From an uncultured Opitutia bacterium (lineage in GTDB: Bacteria; Verrucomicrobiota; Verrucomicrobiia; Opitutales; Opitutaceae): a stretch of 38,753 nucleotides of DNA. The position numbers were made by a program, and so were the translations under genes. The notes beneath the pieces were generated by a model. It made no database searches and had not been told where the DNA came from. It saw only the letters and a program-made list of their open reading frames with translations. The DNA is taken from assembly GCA_937952235.1 (NCBI GenBank), contig CALFZM010000373.1, forward strand, positions 1-38,753. Direction: 5' to 3'. Shown here piece by piece: positions 1-9,199 of this stretch. Position 1 is the first letter of the stretch; each line of letters begins with the position of its first letter.

Positions 1-196
1 CGGCCAGAACGCTGCGGGCCCCCTCGGCTCCTCCCGACCAGACCCAGCCGACGCGTTTGATCCAATCGGCGCCGAGCGCGTGGTCGAGCGACACCAAACC
101 CAGGGCGCTCAACCCGGCCAGCAACGCGATGATCGTGGGGAGAAACCAGAAGGAATCTGCGAGCCGGTCCCGAATCTTGATCAGTCTTAGTTTCAT
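1..196 (-). CDS. DUF2254-type membrane protein, N-terminal part
   Basis: This gene runs off the left edge, so only the first 65 codons are visible. Reading leftwards from the ATG at 194-196, the protein begins MKLRLIKIRDRLADSFWF and then has a hydrophobic stretch of about 20 residues (LPTIIALLAGLSALGLVSL). A charged N-terminus, an SFWFLP motif and a first membrane helix ending in LDHALG are typical of the start of DUF2254 proteins, predicted inner-membrane proteins of unknown function. The codon choice matches its neighbours. It follows the phospholipase D-like gene on the same strand, 201 bp downstream of that gene's stop, so it may have its own promoter. The family call rests only on the N-terminus. 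Confidence 0.62.
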   Translation of the reverse strand, partial: MKLRLIKIRDRLADSFWFLPTIIALLAGLSALGLVSLDHALGADWIKRVGWVWSGGAEGARSVLA

Positions 197-341
197 GGCA
201 GGAGGACGGCTTCGCCGGTGAGGACTGCTTCACGGCCGGAAAACGCGCGGCGCCGGGGCGCCGGCCGGACGAGAGACAATGGGCGATGGCCGTCCCGGAT
301 ACCGACACGGATTCTGGCGTCATGGCACGGCCTCATTTCAC

Positions 342-359
342 CCGCCCGTCGCGGGGCGG
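342..359 (-). terminator. GC-rich hairpin downstream of the phospholipase D-like gene
   Basis: A six-base stem, CCGCCC with GGGCGG, closes a six-base loop about 40 bp beyond the stop of the minus-strand gene at 398. There is no clear T tract, so this is at best a weak intrinsic terminator. Nothing else was found in the 201-bp gap at 197-397. Confidence 0.25.
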
Positions 360-397
360 TGCCTCCTCCCGGGATACAACCCGCATCCGAACGCCGG

Positions 398-1660
398 TTA
401 CATCTGGCTGCGGAAGATGGCGGCGAGGTGCTCGCGGACCTTTTCGGAGATGGGACGACGGCGCCACGCCTCGAACGTCACCTCGCAACTGCGCTCCCTG
501 TCGGCGGCGAAGAGCTGCTCCATCCGCGCGGCAAAGGCCCGGTCGCCGATGTTCAGGTTGGCCTCGTCGTTGAGACGGAAGGAGCGATTGTCGAAGTTGG
601 TCGACCCGACCGAGCTCCACGCACCGTCGACCACCATCAGCTTGCAGTGAAAATTGGTGGGCTGGAACTCGTAGATCCGGACGCCCGCCTCCAGCACGCG
701 GCCCCACCGCGCACGACTCGCCCGCCGGACGAGCGACTTGTCCGTGTGTGGCCCCGGCGTGATGATTTCGATTTCCACGCCCCGGTGTCTCGCCTCCACC
801 AGCAGGTCGAGCGTGAGATCGTCGGGCACAAAATAAGCCTGCTCGAGCAGGATGGATTTCCGCGCGGCGGCGATGCTGAGCAGGTACATCAGGCGGATGT
901 TCTCGCTGCCTTCCTGGGGGGAACTGTGAAACATCTGCGCGTGCTGCGAACCCGCGGCCTCCAGCGCAGGGAAATACGCTTCGGTATGCTCCACGGTCCC
1001 ACGCGTCTTGATCCAGTTCACCATGAATGCCGATTGCATCTGCGCGACGACCGGACCCTGCACCTTGAAATGCGTGTCCCGCCAGTGTGCCGGATCCTCC
1101 GCATTGCCCAGCCACTCGTCGGCGATGCCCACACCGCCGGTGAATCCGACCTGCCCGTCGACGATGAGCAGTTTGCGATGCGTGCGATTATTGAAGCGCG
1201 AAACGTGGTACCACGTCAGGGGATGGTAACGCTCGACTTCCACTCCCGCCGATTTGATGAGCTCAAGGAGGTCGGGATCCATCTTGTTGGACCCGACATA
1301 ATCGATCAGCACGTGGGCTCGCACGCCCGCCCGAGCGCGTTCCGCCAGCGCCTCCGCGAACTCCCGGCCGATCTCGGCCCGCCAGTAGATGAAGGTCTCG
1401 AACGTGATCGTGCGCTTCGCGCCACGGATCGCTTCCAGCATCGCGGGGAAGATCTGGTCGCCGTTGACGAGCTCGGTCACCTGGTTGCCGCCGACGAGCG
1501 GCGCCCCCAGGAGGGCATCCATGGAGCGGGCGAACTGAGGATCCTCGATGGCGTACTCCGACCGCAGGCGTTGGCGCAGGTGCTTTTCGCTGGAGATGAA
1601 ATTGGCCAGGATCGCGGCCAGCACCACGCCGAGGACGAGTCCCAGGAGAAACCACACCAT
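398..1660 (-). CDS. phospholipase D family protein, cardiolipin synthase-like
   Basis: This membrane-anchored phospholipid-transfer enzyme probably joins two phosphatidylglycerols to make cardiolipin. From the ATG at 1660 it is 420 residues long. One N-terminal membrane helix (MVWFLLGLVLGVVLAAI) is followed by two HKD catalytic motifs: HRKLLIVDG at about residue 161 with downstream GFTGG, and HCKLMVVDG at about residue 338 with GSTNFD. Two HKD motifs and this length fit the bacterial cardiolipin synthase family, although many Cls proteins have two N-terminal helices and this one has one. A second in-frame ATG at 1726 would add 22 non-hydrophobic residues. I prefer 1660 because the helix then lies at the N-terminus; neither start has a Shine-Dalgarno. 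The gene lies 191 bp beyond the SGNH gene and may be separately transcribed. Another phospholipase D-type activity is possible. Confidence 0.85.
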   Translation of the reverse strand: MVWFLLGLVLGVVLAAILANFISSEKHLRQRLRSEYAIEDPQFARSMDALLGAPLVGGNQVTELVNGDQIFPAMLEAIRGAKRTITFETFIYWRAEIGREFAEALAERARAGVRAHVLIDYVGSNKMDPDLLELIKSAGVEVERYHPLTWYHVSRFNNRTHRKLLIVDGQVGFTGGVGIADEWLGNAEDPAHWRDTHFKVQGPVVAQMQSAFMVNWIKTRGTVEHTEAYFPALEAAGSQHAQMFHSSPQEGSENIRLMYLLSIAAARKSILLEQAYFVPDDLTLDLLVEARHRGVEIEIITPGPHTDKSLVRRASRARWGRVLEAGVRIYEFQPTNFHCKLMVVDGAWSSVGSTNFDNRSFRLNDEANLNIGDRAFAARMEQLFAADRERSCEVTFEAWRRRPISEKVREHLAAIFRSQM

Positions 1661-1851
1661 GACTCGGCGACAGTGACCAATGTCAGTCAAATATCCAGTT
1701 CCCTGACCGCCTTTCTCCAGCACCATCAACCAAGCTGCGTCGACCCTTGGTCATCTCGACCAACGAGCCGCAGGGTGGCAGACGGCATGGCTCGGTCGGA
1801 CGGATTATGCCCGGAACTGACCGTGGGGATCATGATCCTCGTCCTTCCCGG

Positions 1852-3327
1852 TCAAGGCGCCGACGCAGCCGCCAGCCGGCGGTCGACCTCCTGCCAGGTT
1901 TCCCACGCCACCCGCTCGAGGTACGCGGCGGTGGCCTCATCCACCGTCGCCATCAGCTTCATCGACGTGTGGCGGTGCATCCATTTCGCGAGCGTCGCCT
2001 GGTATGCACCCGGCTTGAAGGCGGCGACCCGCGCCGCCTCCGCCGCCTTCTCCGCCTCCGTCGCAGGCTTGGGCAACGCGTGCGGCCAGACCGGATACGT
2101 GCGCGGCAGAGCACCCGCCGGCGGGCGGCCCGTGAGCGCGGCGTAGAAGCACGCCACGTTCAGGAAGTGACCGAGGTCACCGGGGTGCGAGTTGTCCTGG
2201 GGATGCTGGAGCGCAAGCTCCGGCCGCTCGCGATAAACCCGCGCCCAGGCCGAGGAACACGGGGCGAAGAACCGGACGCGGTTCTTCACCGCCAGATCGA
2301 AGATTCGCGCCCTGCCGGCCGCTTCCCGCTCGGTCCGGCCCCACCCCATCTCGTAGAAGACCGGTTCACCCCCGGCCGACCGGATCGCATCGCAGTAAAG
2401 TGTCACCGCCCGGGCATGTGCCTCCCCAGTCTTGTCGGGGTCGTCGTCGCCCATGATGAAGCGTGCGACGGTCATCAGCACCACGAACTCGTTCCGCTCC
2501 TCGGCGATCTTGCCGAGGAACGTCTGCCGCGGCCGCACGCCGTACTCGTAGCGGTCGAAGCCGGGCTCCAGGTAGACGCGAATGTCGCTGCCGCTCCGGC
2601 CGACAATCGCGGGGACCACCGGCGCCCCGGGACGGAAAGGCAGGCGCGCGTCGACCGCCCGCGCGACCTCGCGCGGGAGATCGTTCCAGTACGCGCTGCT
2701 GCTGCCGGCAAACAGGAGCCGCACCGGCCCGAGCGGATCGAGCGTGGCGGGAGGGTGGCGGACGGTGAAGACCCGCAACGGATCGGTGGCGGACTCGTTG
2801 GTCCAGGCAATCCGAATACGCCTCGGCCCCAGCACCGTCACGACGTCAAGGGGGGTCCAGCTCTGCTTCTCCTCCAGCGACCAGCGCTCCCGGGCGGGCG
2901 CCTCCCGGTGCGTCGGAGCCGGCGCGAAGAGCGGATTGGTGACCGCGAAGAGCCGGTCATCGGCGACAAATCCCACGATCCAGCCGTCGAACTCGACCTC
3001 GGCGGTGATCGCCACGCGGCCCTTCCCCTTGGTCGCCCGGTCGAAGTAGAGCATATGGCTGTCGACCGGGGCGACACCGACGGCGACCGGATCCAGCGTG
3101 GAGATGTCGTCCCAGCGGTTGAGCCGCTGGACGTCGAGGCGGCCGCCGGGCACGACCACGCCCTGCCGCTCGTCGAATCCGAGCAGGCGGACGTCGGAAC
3201 TCTCCATGGGTTGGTACCAGAAGCTGGGCGCCCGGCCCACGTTGAGCGACCGCTCGAAGACGATGGCCGACCGCGCGGTGGCGGCGCCGAGGAAAGCCAG
3301 GCAGGCGAAGACCAGACGCAGCATCAT
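1852..3327 (-). CDS. secreted SGNH/GDSL-type hydrolase
   Basis: The protein has 491 residues. It begins with a signal peptide (MMLRLVFACLAFLGAATARSA), so it is exported. Residues 25-195 look like a beta-rich accessory domain. The SGNH domain follows, with the nucleophile block FAGSSSAYWND near residues 207-216 and the C-terminal catalytic Asp/His pair in DNSHPGDLGH (D378, H381). SGNH enzymes are esterases that often deacetylate polysaccharides. The substrate here is unknown. The ATG at 3325-3327 overlaps the TGA of the upstream cytochrome gene (ATGA), implying translational coupling and a shared job. Longer in-frame starts further upstream lie inside the cytochrome gene and would bury the signal peptide. 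It is the last gene of the five-gene run. Confidence 0.8.
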   Translation of the reverse strand: MMLRLVFACLAFLGAATARSAIVFERSLNVGRAPSFWYQPMESSDVRLLGFDERQGVVVPGGRLDVQRLNRWDDISTLDPVAVGVAPVDSHMLYFDRATKGKGRVAITAEVEFDGWIVGFVADDRLFAVTNPLFAPAPTHREAPARERWSLEEKQSWTPLDVVTVLGPRRIRIAWTNESATDPLRVFTVRHPPATLDPLGPVRLLFAGSSSAYWNDLPREVARAVDARLPFRPGAPVVPAIVGRSGSDIRVYLEPGFDRYEYGVRPRQTFLGKIAEERNEFVVLMTVARFIMGDDDPDKTGEAHARAVTLYCDAIRSAGGEPVFYEMGWGRTEREAAGRARIFDLAVKNRVRFFAPCSSAWARVYRERPELALQHPQDNSHPGDLGHFLNVACFYAALTGRPPAGALPRTYPVWPHALPKPATEAEKAAEAARVAAFKPGAYQATLAKWMHRHTSMKLMATVDEATAAYLERVAWETWQEVDRRLAAASAP

Positions 3328-6269
3328 GGGGCGGAGGGCAGGTCGCGGTTGCGGACGTGACGGAAGGGATAGGACGTGACGACGCCGAGCACCACGCGGC
3401 TGAACCGGTGTCCCTCTGCGGCGGACGTCTGGAGGATCTCCTGCACGGCCGGCCGGTCGTAGAGCTCCAGCCTGCGGCCGAGGGCGTACGACAGCAGGTG
3501 TTCGACGAAGCCGCGCGTGAACTCGGCCGGGTCGCGGAGCACCGCCGCCTTGTAGCCCGCGGGCCCATCGAAGGCTTCGCCCTGCCACTCGCCGCGGGCG
3601 TCGACCGGCTGGCCACCGTCGGTTTCACGCCAGCGACCGATCGGGTCGAAGCGCTCCAGGGCGAAGCCCGGCGGGTCGAGCCGCACGTGGCACGAATAGC
3701 ACGCGGCCTTGCTGCGATGAGCCTCGAATTTCTGGCGGATGCTCTGCGCCGCGGCGGCCTCCTTGGTGTCGTTCTCGATCGCAAATGCGACCTTCGGCTC
3801 CTGCGGCGGTCGATTGAACACCGTCTCGAGCAGCCAGGCTCCCCGCTTCACCGGACTGGTCCGAAATGGCAGCGACGTCACCGTGAGCGGCGCGCCCATC
3901 GTGATGAAGCCGCCGCGGGTGCCGCCGGTTAGGGTCGTGCGGTGCCAGGTGTTGGCTGCCTTGTTCGCAGCCTCGCGCAGCTCCCGGTTGCCGGCGCCGC
4001 CCGGCACGGGCGCCCCCACGCTCGCCGCGAGGTGCGGCGCGAGACCGTAGACTCGGGCGAGCCGCGGATTGAGCCAGGTGTAGTCGGCGCCGACGAAATC
4101 CAGGATGCTCCGGTCCTCCACGAGCACGGTCTCGAACAGCAGCAGCGCCTCGGTGAGCATCGCTCCGTGCAGCGTGTCCTTGCCCTGCGGTCCCGAATAG
4201 AAGGGCTTGAAGAGATCGACGTCCGGCTTCGCGGTGTACAGCTGGTCGAGCCGCAGCCATTGCATCGCGAACGCCTCGCCCAGCTCCCGCACGCGCGGGT
4301 CGCGCAACATCCGCCGCGCCTGCGCCTCGAGCCCCGCGGGCTCGCGCAGCCGGCCGGCCCGCGCGGCCGCGAGCAGTTCCGCGTCGGGCGTCGAGGCCCA
4401 CAGGAAGAACGCGAGCCGCGCGGCCAGCTCGTGATCGTCGAGCGGTCGCACCGCCGGCAGGCGTTCGTCCGCCGCCTCGGCCAGAAAGAGGAAGCCGGGA
4501 GACGCGAGCACGGCCTGCAACGTCGCTCGCACGGCGGCCTCGTCCGAAGCGCCACGGCTCCGCTCCCGCTGCCAGAGCGCGAGATAACGCTCCCGTTCCT
4601 CGCCGGGCACAGGCCGCCGGAACGCCCGCTCGAGAAACGTCCCCAGGCGCTCCGGGAACGGCGCGAACGTCTTCGGCGCCACAGGCGTTGGCGCGGGCCC
4701 TCCTGGGAGCGCGGACGTCCCCGTCCGCACCGGCGGCGGCAAGCCGGGCTGGACTGCCACGGGTGCGACCAGCCCGGCCCCCGGCGTGGGTTGCAGCGCC
4801 GGTTGCGGCCGCCCGCCCGTCACGAAGGCCAGGTCGTCGATCAGCACGTAGTCCCCGCTGAACCCGCTCCCGTCGACGCGCAACCGCCGGATCGACTCGC
4901 CCGCGACCGCGGCAAAGCTCGCGAACACGGTCGCGTCCACACCCTCGGCCAGCTCGGCGGTCAACGCCTGGCTGGTGCCGTCGGAAAACGTCGCCGTGAG
5001 CACGACGCGTCCGCTCTGACCGCGTCGTCCGAGCACGCAGAGGCCAAGACGCTCAATGCGCTCCTCGGCGTCCTCGGTGCGCAGCTCGAAGGTAAGCTCG
5101 TAGGTCTTGGCCAGCTTCGTCTTGTTCGCGACGAGCAGATTCCCCGACGTGGCCTGGGACGAACTGAAGCCCACCAGCCAGAGGTCGGCATCGGGATTCA
5201 CGGTAAGCGCCCGGCTGCCGTAGGGCGCGGTGATCAATCCGCCCTTTCCGGCGATGGTCCGGTTGGCGAACTCCGCGGGCACGTCGAAGACGCCGCCACG
5301 GCCCTCGCGGACCGCCGCGAGCAGCTGGGTCCGAAACTCCGCCAGCGGCAGGGCGCTGCCAGCGACCGTGGGCAGCCGCTCGAAGCGCGGCGCCACGGAG
5401 TTCGTCAGGGGCGCGGCCGCAACCGGACCGGCCGGCCGGGGAGCCGCCGGGGCCGACGGCAGGGGCGGCGGCGGGATCCCGAGCAGTTCGGCGAAGGCGG
5501 GGCTCCGGGCGGCGAGCTCCGGGTGCGCGGCGATCTCGCCGGCGAGGGCCACATACTTCTCGAGGAGCAGCGGCGAGAGGTTGTTGGCGTCGGCGCGATT
5601 GCGGTAGCCGTGCTCGGCCCGGTTGTCGCCGGGCAGCCCCGACGCGGGAAGCAGCACCGGGTAGCGCGCGCCGTACTCGCGCATGCGCACGACGAGCGGG
5701 TCGGCGAGCCGGCCGGAGGCGGGATCGAAGTACGCCTTGTCGGCGAACGGCAGCCGCTCGGGGAACATGAAGACATCGGTCGACAGACCGAGCAGGTCGC
5801 GCACGGCGTTGTTGTACTCGAGGCGCGTGAGCCGCCGCAGGAGCGGCTTGCCCGGGTCGCGGGCCCCGAGCGCAGGCTCGGGCAGCGCGGCGAGGTGAGC
5901 GATCCACTCGATCAGCTTCCGGCGCTCCGCCGCGGTGGGTGGGTTTTCCTCCTTGGGCGGAGGCATCTGGTGCGACTCGACCTTCTCGAGGACCGAGCCC
6001 CAGATCCCCCGGTGCCGCATGACGGCTTCGAACGAATCGAACCGCTCCAGGTTGAGCCCGCTTTCCTGCACCGCCTCGCCATGGCAGTCGTGGCAGTGGG
6101 CCGCCAGCAGCGGCTTGATGTCCCGGACGAAATCCGGCGCGGCCGCCGCGCCACTTGCCACGACGGCTGCAAGCACGCTGAACCCGGCGCCGCGGCGAAA
6201 GGCCTGCGGACCGAGCCGCACGCGAAGGCGATGCGACGGACACGGGGAGGCGGGAGCGGGATGCTTCAT
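3324..6269 (-). CDS. DUF1587/DUF1592/DUF1588/DUF1585 planctomycete-type cytochrome
   Basis: This 981-residue exported protein has a signal segment at residues 28-45 (GAGFSVLAAVVASGAAAA). A c-type heme site, CHDCH, follows at residues 59-63. Next come a DUF1587-like region (RLTRLEYNNAVRDLLGL), an inserted jelly-roll-like beta domain around residues 350-520, then DUF1595 and DUF1592 segments (FLERAFRRPVP, LASPGFLFLAE, RLAFFLWASTPD). DUF1588 carries a second heme site (CYSCH, then RLDPPGFALERFDPIG), and a DUF1585 C-terminus (LLSYALGRRLELYD) ends the protein. These cytochromes are abundant in Planctomycetes and Verrucomicrobia and are nearly always paired with a DUF1552 protein, here two genes upstream. 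The biochemical role is not established; oxidative polysaccharide attack is a common guess. The start at 6269 places the signal peptide correctly, 17 bp beyond the upstream stop. Confidence 0.9.
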   Translation of the reverse strand: MKHPAPASPCPSHRLRVRLGPQAFRRGAGFSVLAAVVASGAAAAPDFVRDIKPLLAAHCHDCHGEAVQESGLNLERFDSFEAVMRHRGIWGSVLEKVESHQMPPPKEENPPTAAERRKLIEWIAHLAALPEPALGARDPGKPLLRRLTRLEYNNAVRDLLGLSTDVFMFPERLPFADKAYFDPASGRLADPLVVRMREYGARYPVLLPASGLPGDNRAEHGYRNRADANNLSPLLLEKYVALAGEIAAHPELAARSPAFAELLGIPPPPLPSAPAAPRPAGPVAAAPLTNSVAPRFERLPTVAGSALPLAEFRTQLLAAVREGRGGVFDVPAEFANRTIAGKGGLITAPYGSRALTVNPDADLWLVGFSSSQATSGNLLVANKTKLAKTYELTFELRTEDAEERIERLGLCVLGRRGQSGRVVLTATFSDGTSQALTAELAEGVDATVFASFAAVAGESIRRLRVDGSGFSGDYVLIDDLAFVTGGRPQPALQPTPGAGLVAPVAVQPGLPPPVRTGTSALPGGPAPTPVAPKTFAPFPERLGTFLERAFRRPVPGEERERYLALWQRERSRGASDEAAVRATLQAVLASPGFLFLAEAADERLPAVRPLDDHELAARLAFFLWASTPDAELLAAARAGRLREPAGLEAQARRMLRDPRVRELGEAFAMQWLRLDQLYTAKPDVDLFKPFYSGPQGKDTLHGAMLTEALLLFETVLVEDRSILDFVGADYTWLNPRLARVYGLAPHLAASVGAPVPGGAGNRELREAANKAANTWHRTTLTGGTRGGFITMGAPLTVTSLPFRTSPVKRGAWLLETVFNRPPQEPKVAFAIENDTKEAAAAQSIRQKFEAHRSKAACYSCHVRLDPPGFALERFDPIGRWRETDGGQPVDARGEWQGEAFDGPAGYKAAVLRDPAEFTRGFVEHLLSYALGRRLELYDRPAVQEILQTSAAEGHRFSRVVLGVVTSYPFRHVRNRDLPSAP

Positions 6270-6286
6270 GGTCGGACGGCGAAGAC

Positions 6287-7801
6287 TCAGGACTTGCCCA
6301 GCGCGCGCAGCGTGTCGCCGATGGCGCGCAGGTTCTCGAGGCGCATCTCGTCGTATTCGCGCGAGATCAGGATTCCGGCCGCACCCGCGCCGAACGCGGC
6401 GGTGACGACGTCCCGCAGCACCTCCGGCCGGCTCGCGAAGGTGCCGCCCGGCGGCGGATTCGGCCGCTGGATATTGTCGGGCACGTCGACGCCGATGCCC
6501 GGGATCACGCCACACGCGTCCCGCACGGTGGCGACGATCCGCCGGGTCTCCCGCGCGACGTAGTCGGCGCCGAATCCGCGCCGGTCGAGATCGCCCAGCG
6601 CCGGCGACCGCGCCGGATCGTAGCCCCGCAGGGAGTAGAAGAGGTCGAGGGATTGCGCGAGCGGCACCTCGGCCAGCGGGCCGAGCCGCAGCCGTTCGAG
6701 ATGCCACCAGCGCAGCCGCGGCCCGAGGATGTCGTGATAGAGGATCGGCTTGATGAAGTCCGTGTAGGGCACGACATCCGCATAGCTGAGCTGCGCGGCG
6801 AAGAGCGCGTCCCACGACGTGTTCTGGTGGTCGAAATGGCGACCGACGAGCGCCGCCGGCCGGGCCGCCTTGACCAGGGCGTGCGTCCGGCGGCCCTGTT
6901 CCTCCAGCGCGAGCCGCCACTGGAAATCCCAGGCGAGGACCTCCGGAAACTGCAGCAGCACGCGGAGGACGTTCGTGAAGGCGCCGTCGGGCGGCAGCGC
7001 CCCCCCGCTCCGCCAGCCGGCGACGAGCGCGTACAGCCGGGTGAAGCCGGTGCGCGCGCGCGCGAAATCGATGCCCTGGCGGCGGGCGCGGGCCTCGCAA
7101 TGCGGACAAAAGCAGGAGGGCACGGTGCCGCGCCAGAGCAGCTCGGAAAGCGGGCCGACGCGCTCGGCACCCCACTGGTAGCCGTCGAGCGGATACGAAC
7201 GAACCGTGTCCTCCACGGTCGCGTCCCAGAACGCCTGCCACTCGGGGTGATTGCGGCACGGCTGGCCCGAGACCTTGCCGTCGAGCCCGACGCTCATCGC
7301 GCGCTCGGCGTGCCGCACCCGGCCACGCAACTCGGTGGTGCCGGGCTCCAGGATGCGGGCAAAGAGCTTCAGCCCGCGCGCCCGGCAGGCCGGCGCCAGC
7401 TCCGCGAAAAGGTCGCGGTCCCCGTACTCCTCGTCCGGGCCCGGCGCGAGATAGCGCAGGGACGTGGCCCGGAAACGCTCGTCGTGATGCCGGACCCAGA
7501 GGCGGGTGATCTTCCGCTTGCGCTCGTCGCGCACCGGCACGCCGTGGTCGGCGTAGACGGACGGTGGCCGGCCGTGGGCCGCGTAGTGACTGTGGCTGTA
7601 AAGGAAAAGGGCGTTGGCCCGCGCGGTCGACTGCACCAGGTCGAGGCAGCGATCGATGCCCTCGTCCAGCAGGCTGTGCCCGGCGATCTGGATGCCCACG
7701 AGCGTGGCCGCCGGGGGAGTCGGCGCCGCGCGTCCGGCGGCGGACACCAGGGTGGCAAGCCCGGCCTGACCGGCGCGGGCAACGAAGCGGCGGCGGTTCA
7801 T
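6287..7801 (-). CDS. Tat-exported protein of unknown function, possible TIM-barrel glycosidase-like
   Basis: The 504-residue protein starts with a twin-arginine-like signal (MNRRRFVARAGQAGLATLV). I do not recognise a named family with certainty. Alternating strand and helix segments with exposed Trp/Asp clusters (LFLYSHSHYAAHG, DGYQWGAERVGPLSELLW, GVDVPDNIQRPNPPPGG) suggest a TIM barrel of the kind found in glycoside hydrolase-like proteins. A Cys/His cluster, CFCPHCEARARRQG, may bind a metal or form a disulfide. The C-terminal REYDEMRLENLRAIGDTL segment resembles the end of verrucomicrobial proteins annotated only as hypothetical. Its ATG overlaps the stop of the DUF1552 gene by 4 bp, and the cytochrome gene starts 17 bp after its own stop. 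It is therefore the middle member of the run and probably works with the DUF1552/DUF1592 pair. Confidence 0.7.
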   Translation of the reverse strand: MNRRRFVARAGQAGLATLVSAAGRAAPTPPAATLVGIQIAGHSLLDEGIDRCLDLVQSTARANALFLYSHSHYAAHGRPPSVYADHGVPVRDERKRKITRLWVRHHDERFRATSLRYLAPGPDEEYGDRDLFAELAPACRARGLKLFARILEPGTTELRGRVRHAERAMSVGLDGKVSGQPCRNHPEWQAFWDATVEDTVRSYPLDGYQWGAERVGPLSELLWRGTVPSCFCPHCEARARRQGIDFARARTGFTRLYALVAGWRSGGALPPDGAFTNVLRVLLQFPEVLAWDFQWRLALEEQGRRTHALVKAARPAALVGRHFDHQNTSWDALFAAQLSYADVVPYTDFIKPILYHDILGPRLRWWHLERLRLGPLAEVPLAQSLDLFYSLRGYDPARSPALGDLDRRGFGADYVARETRRIVATVRDACGVIPGIGVDVPDNIQRPNPPPGGTFASRPEVLRDVVTAAFGAGAAGILISREYDEMRLENLRAIGDTLRALGKS

Positions 7802-9093
7802 GCAGCCAGCTCGCGCAGCACGCCCGTGCTATCGGCAAACCGCTCCCGCTGCACGCCGCCGTGGCGGGCCAGGGTGAGCCACAGGTCCGCCAGCGGCCGG
7901 TCGCCGTCGTAGCGGAAGTGGCCGCGTGGCAGCGCCCCGCCGGCCAGGAGGACCTGCAGGTCCCGGTAGTTGTGCGAGTCGCCATCGCTGATGCCGCTGC
8001 CCATCGCGACCACGCACGAGTCGAGCAGGCTGCGATCACCCTCGCGGATCCCCTTCATCCGCGCGACCACGTGCGCATAGAACTCGATGTGAAACCGGTC
8101 GATCTTCGTGATCGCGGCCTTCGCCTCGGCGCCCTTGGTGTGCGTCAGCACGTGGTGGTTCTGCGGCTTGTCGAAGACATCGTGGAACATGCGGGGCGAA
8201 TCCCACCGCTCCGGATCCACCACCAGCGTCGCGACGCGCGTGAGATCCTGCTGGAACGCCAGCACGAAGAGCTCCGCCATGAGCCGGAGATACTCGCCGC
8301 GCTTTTCCGGGATGCCGTCCGGCTCGGGCAGGGGCGGAACCATACGCCGCGCCGCCGCCCGTTCGGCGCGCTCCAGCCGTTGTTCGGTCGCCCGCACGCT
8401 GGTCAGGTACTCGTCCAGCTTGGCGCGGTCCTCCCGGCCGAGCCGCCGCTGCAGCGCGCTCGCCTCCCCGAGCACCACATCGAGCACGCTGCGGGTGGGA
8501 CCGGCGTCGGGCTGCCCAAACAGCCGGCGAAAGACGGCGCGGGGATTCTTCTCCGTGTTGGCGGCGTAACCCGGCCCGACCCAGGAGATGCACTCAAAGT
8601 ACTTCGTCTCCTTGTTGTCGGAGAAATCGTTGCAGCTCAGCTCGAGCGACGGGAACAGCGTGTCGCGTCCGATCTCCCGCGCGAGCACCTGGTCGAGGGT
8701 GATGTTGGTGGGAAATCCGCCATCCAGCGTTTCCACCGGAGGCGAGCTCGTGAGCCAGCAGGCGCCGCATTGCGCATGCACCCCCGTGCCGCCGACGTAG
8801 GTGCGATCCAGCCCCGTGACGAGCGTCACCTCGTCCTGCACCGGCGCCAGCGGCTGGAGCGCGGGCGGCGGGATCCAGGCCCGGCCGGTTTGCGCCGGGA
8901 GGAACGTCTCCTGGTTGTAGCCGTTGGGCGTGTAGATGAACGCGAACCGCCGGGGCGGCTGCGCCGGCGCCGCGGACGATGCGCCGCGCAGCGACGTGGG
9001 CGTCATCGCGTGAAGCAGCGGCAGGGCCAGCGTGACGCCGGCGCCGCGCAGGAAGGTGCGGCGGGAAAGCGGGCGGGACAGGACGACGTGCAT
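7798..9093 (-). CDS. DUF1552 family Tat-exported protein
   Basis: The 431-residue protein has a clear twin-arginine signal at residues 8-30 (SRRTFLRGAGVTLALPLL). The body carries DUF1552 hallmarks: RFAFIYTPNGYN near the start, TLVTGLD, a conserved CGACWLTS cysteine pair, SLELSCNDFSDN, and a C-terminal DRSLLDSCVVAMGSGISDG that recalls the metal-site region of sulfatase/alkaline-phosphatase-like proteins. DUF1552 genes usually sit beside DUF1592 cytochromes, as here, and the two products are thought to act together outside the cytoplasm. Function is unproven. It follows the DUF6282 gene by 106 bp and overlaps the next gene by 4 bp. That 106-bp gap contains a TATACT-like box on the minus strand but no convincing -35. 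Confidence 0.9.
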   Translation of the reverse strand: MHVVLSRPLSRRTFLRGAGVTLALPLLHAMTPTSLRGASSAAPAQPPRRFAFIYTPNGYNQETFLPAQTGRAWIPPPALQPLAPVQDEVTLVTGLDRTYVGGTGVHAQCGACWLTSSPPVETLDGGFPTNITLDQVLAREIGRDTLFPSLELSCNDFSDNKETKYFECISWVGPGYAANTEKNPRAVFRRLFGQPDAGPTRSVLDVVLGEASALQRRLGREDRAKLDEYLTSVRATEQRLERAERAAARRMVPPLPEPDGIPEKRGEYLRLMAELFVLAFQQDLTRVATLVVDPERWDSPRMFHDVFDKPQNHHVLTHTKGAEAKAAITKIDRFHIEFYAHVVARMKGIREGDRSLLDSCVVAMGSGISDGDSHNYRDLQVLLAGGALPRGHFRYDGDRPLADLWLTLARHGGVQRERFADSTGVLRELAA

Positions 9094-9199
9094 GGTCGGG
9101 GAACGGCTCCAGGGAAAACGGCGCAGGCGGGGTTGCGTGCGGAGGGTAGCGGCGCGGATCGTTTCCCACCAGTCGCCGGAAGTATAATGCCGAACGCCC

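Noticed and set aside
1827..1838. Perfect 12-bp palindrome GGATCATGATCC after the SGNH gene
   Set aside because: Too short and too simple to call an operator or terminator; no accompanying promoter or T tract.
218..2146. Plus-strand open frame of 642 codons
   Set aside because: Antisense to the phospholipase D-like gene with two HKD motifs and to the SGNH gene; shadow frame.
3942..6563. Plus-strand open frame of 873 codons
   Set aside because: Antisense to the DUF1592 cytochrome gene; composition is that of a shadow frame.
9182..9190. TATAAT at about 9184 as a plus-strand promoter
   Set aside because: No plus-strand gene follows; the genes on both sides are on the minus strand.
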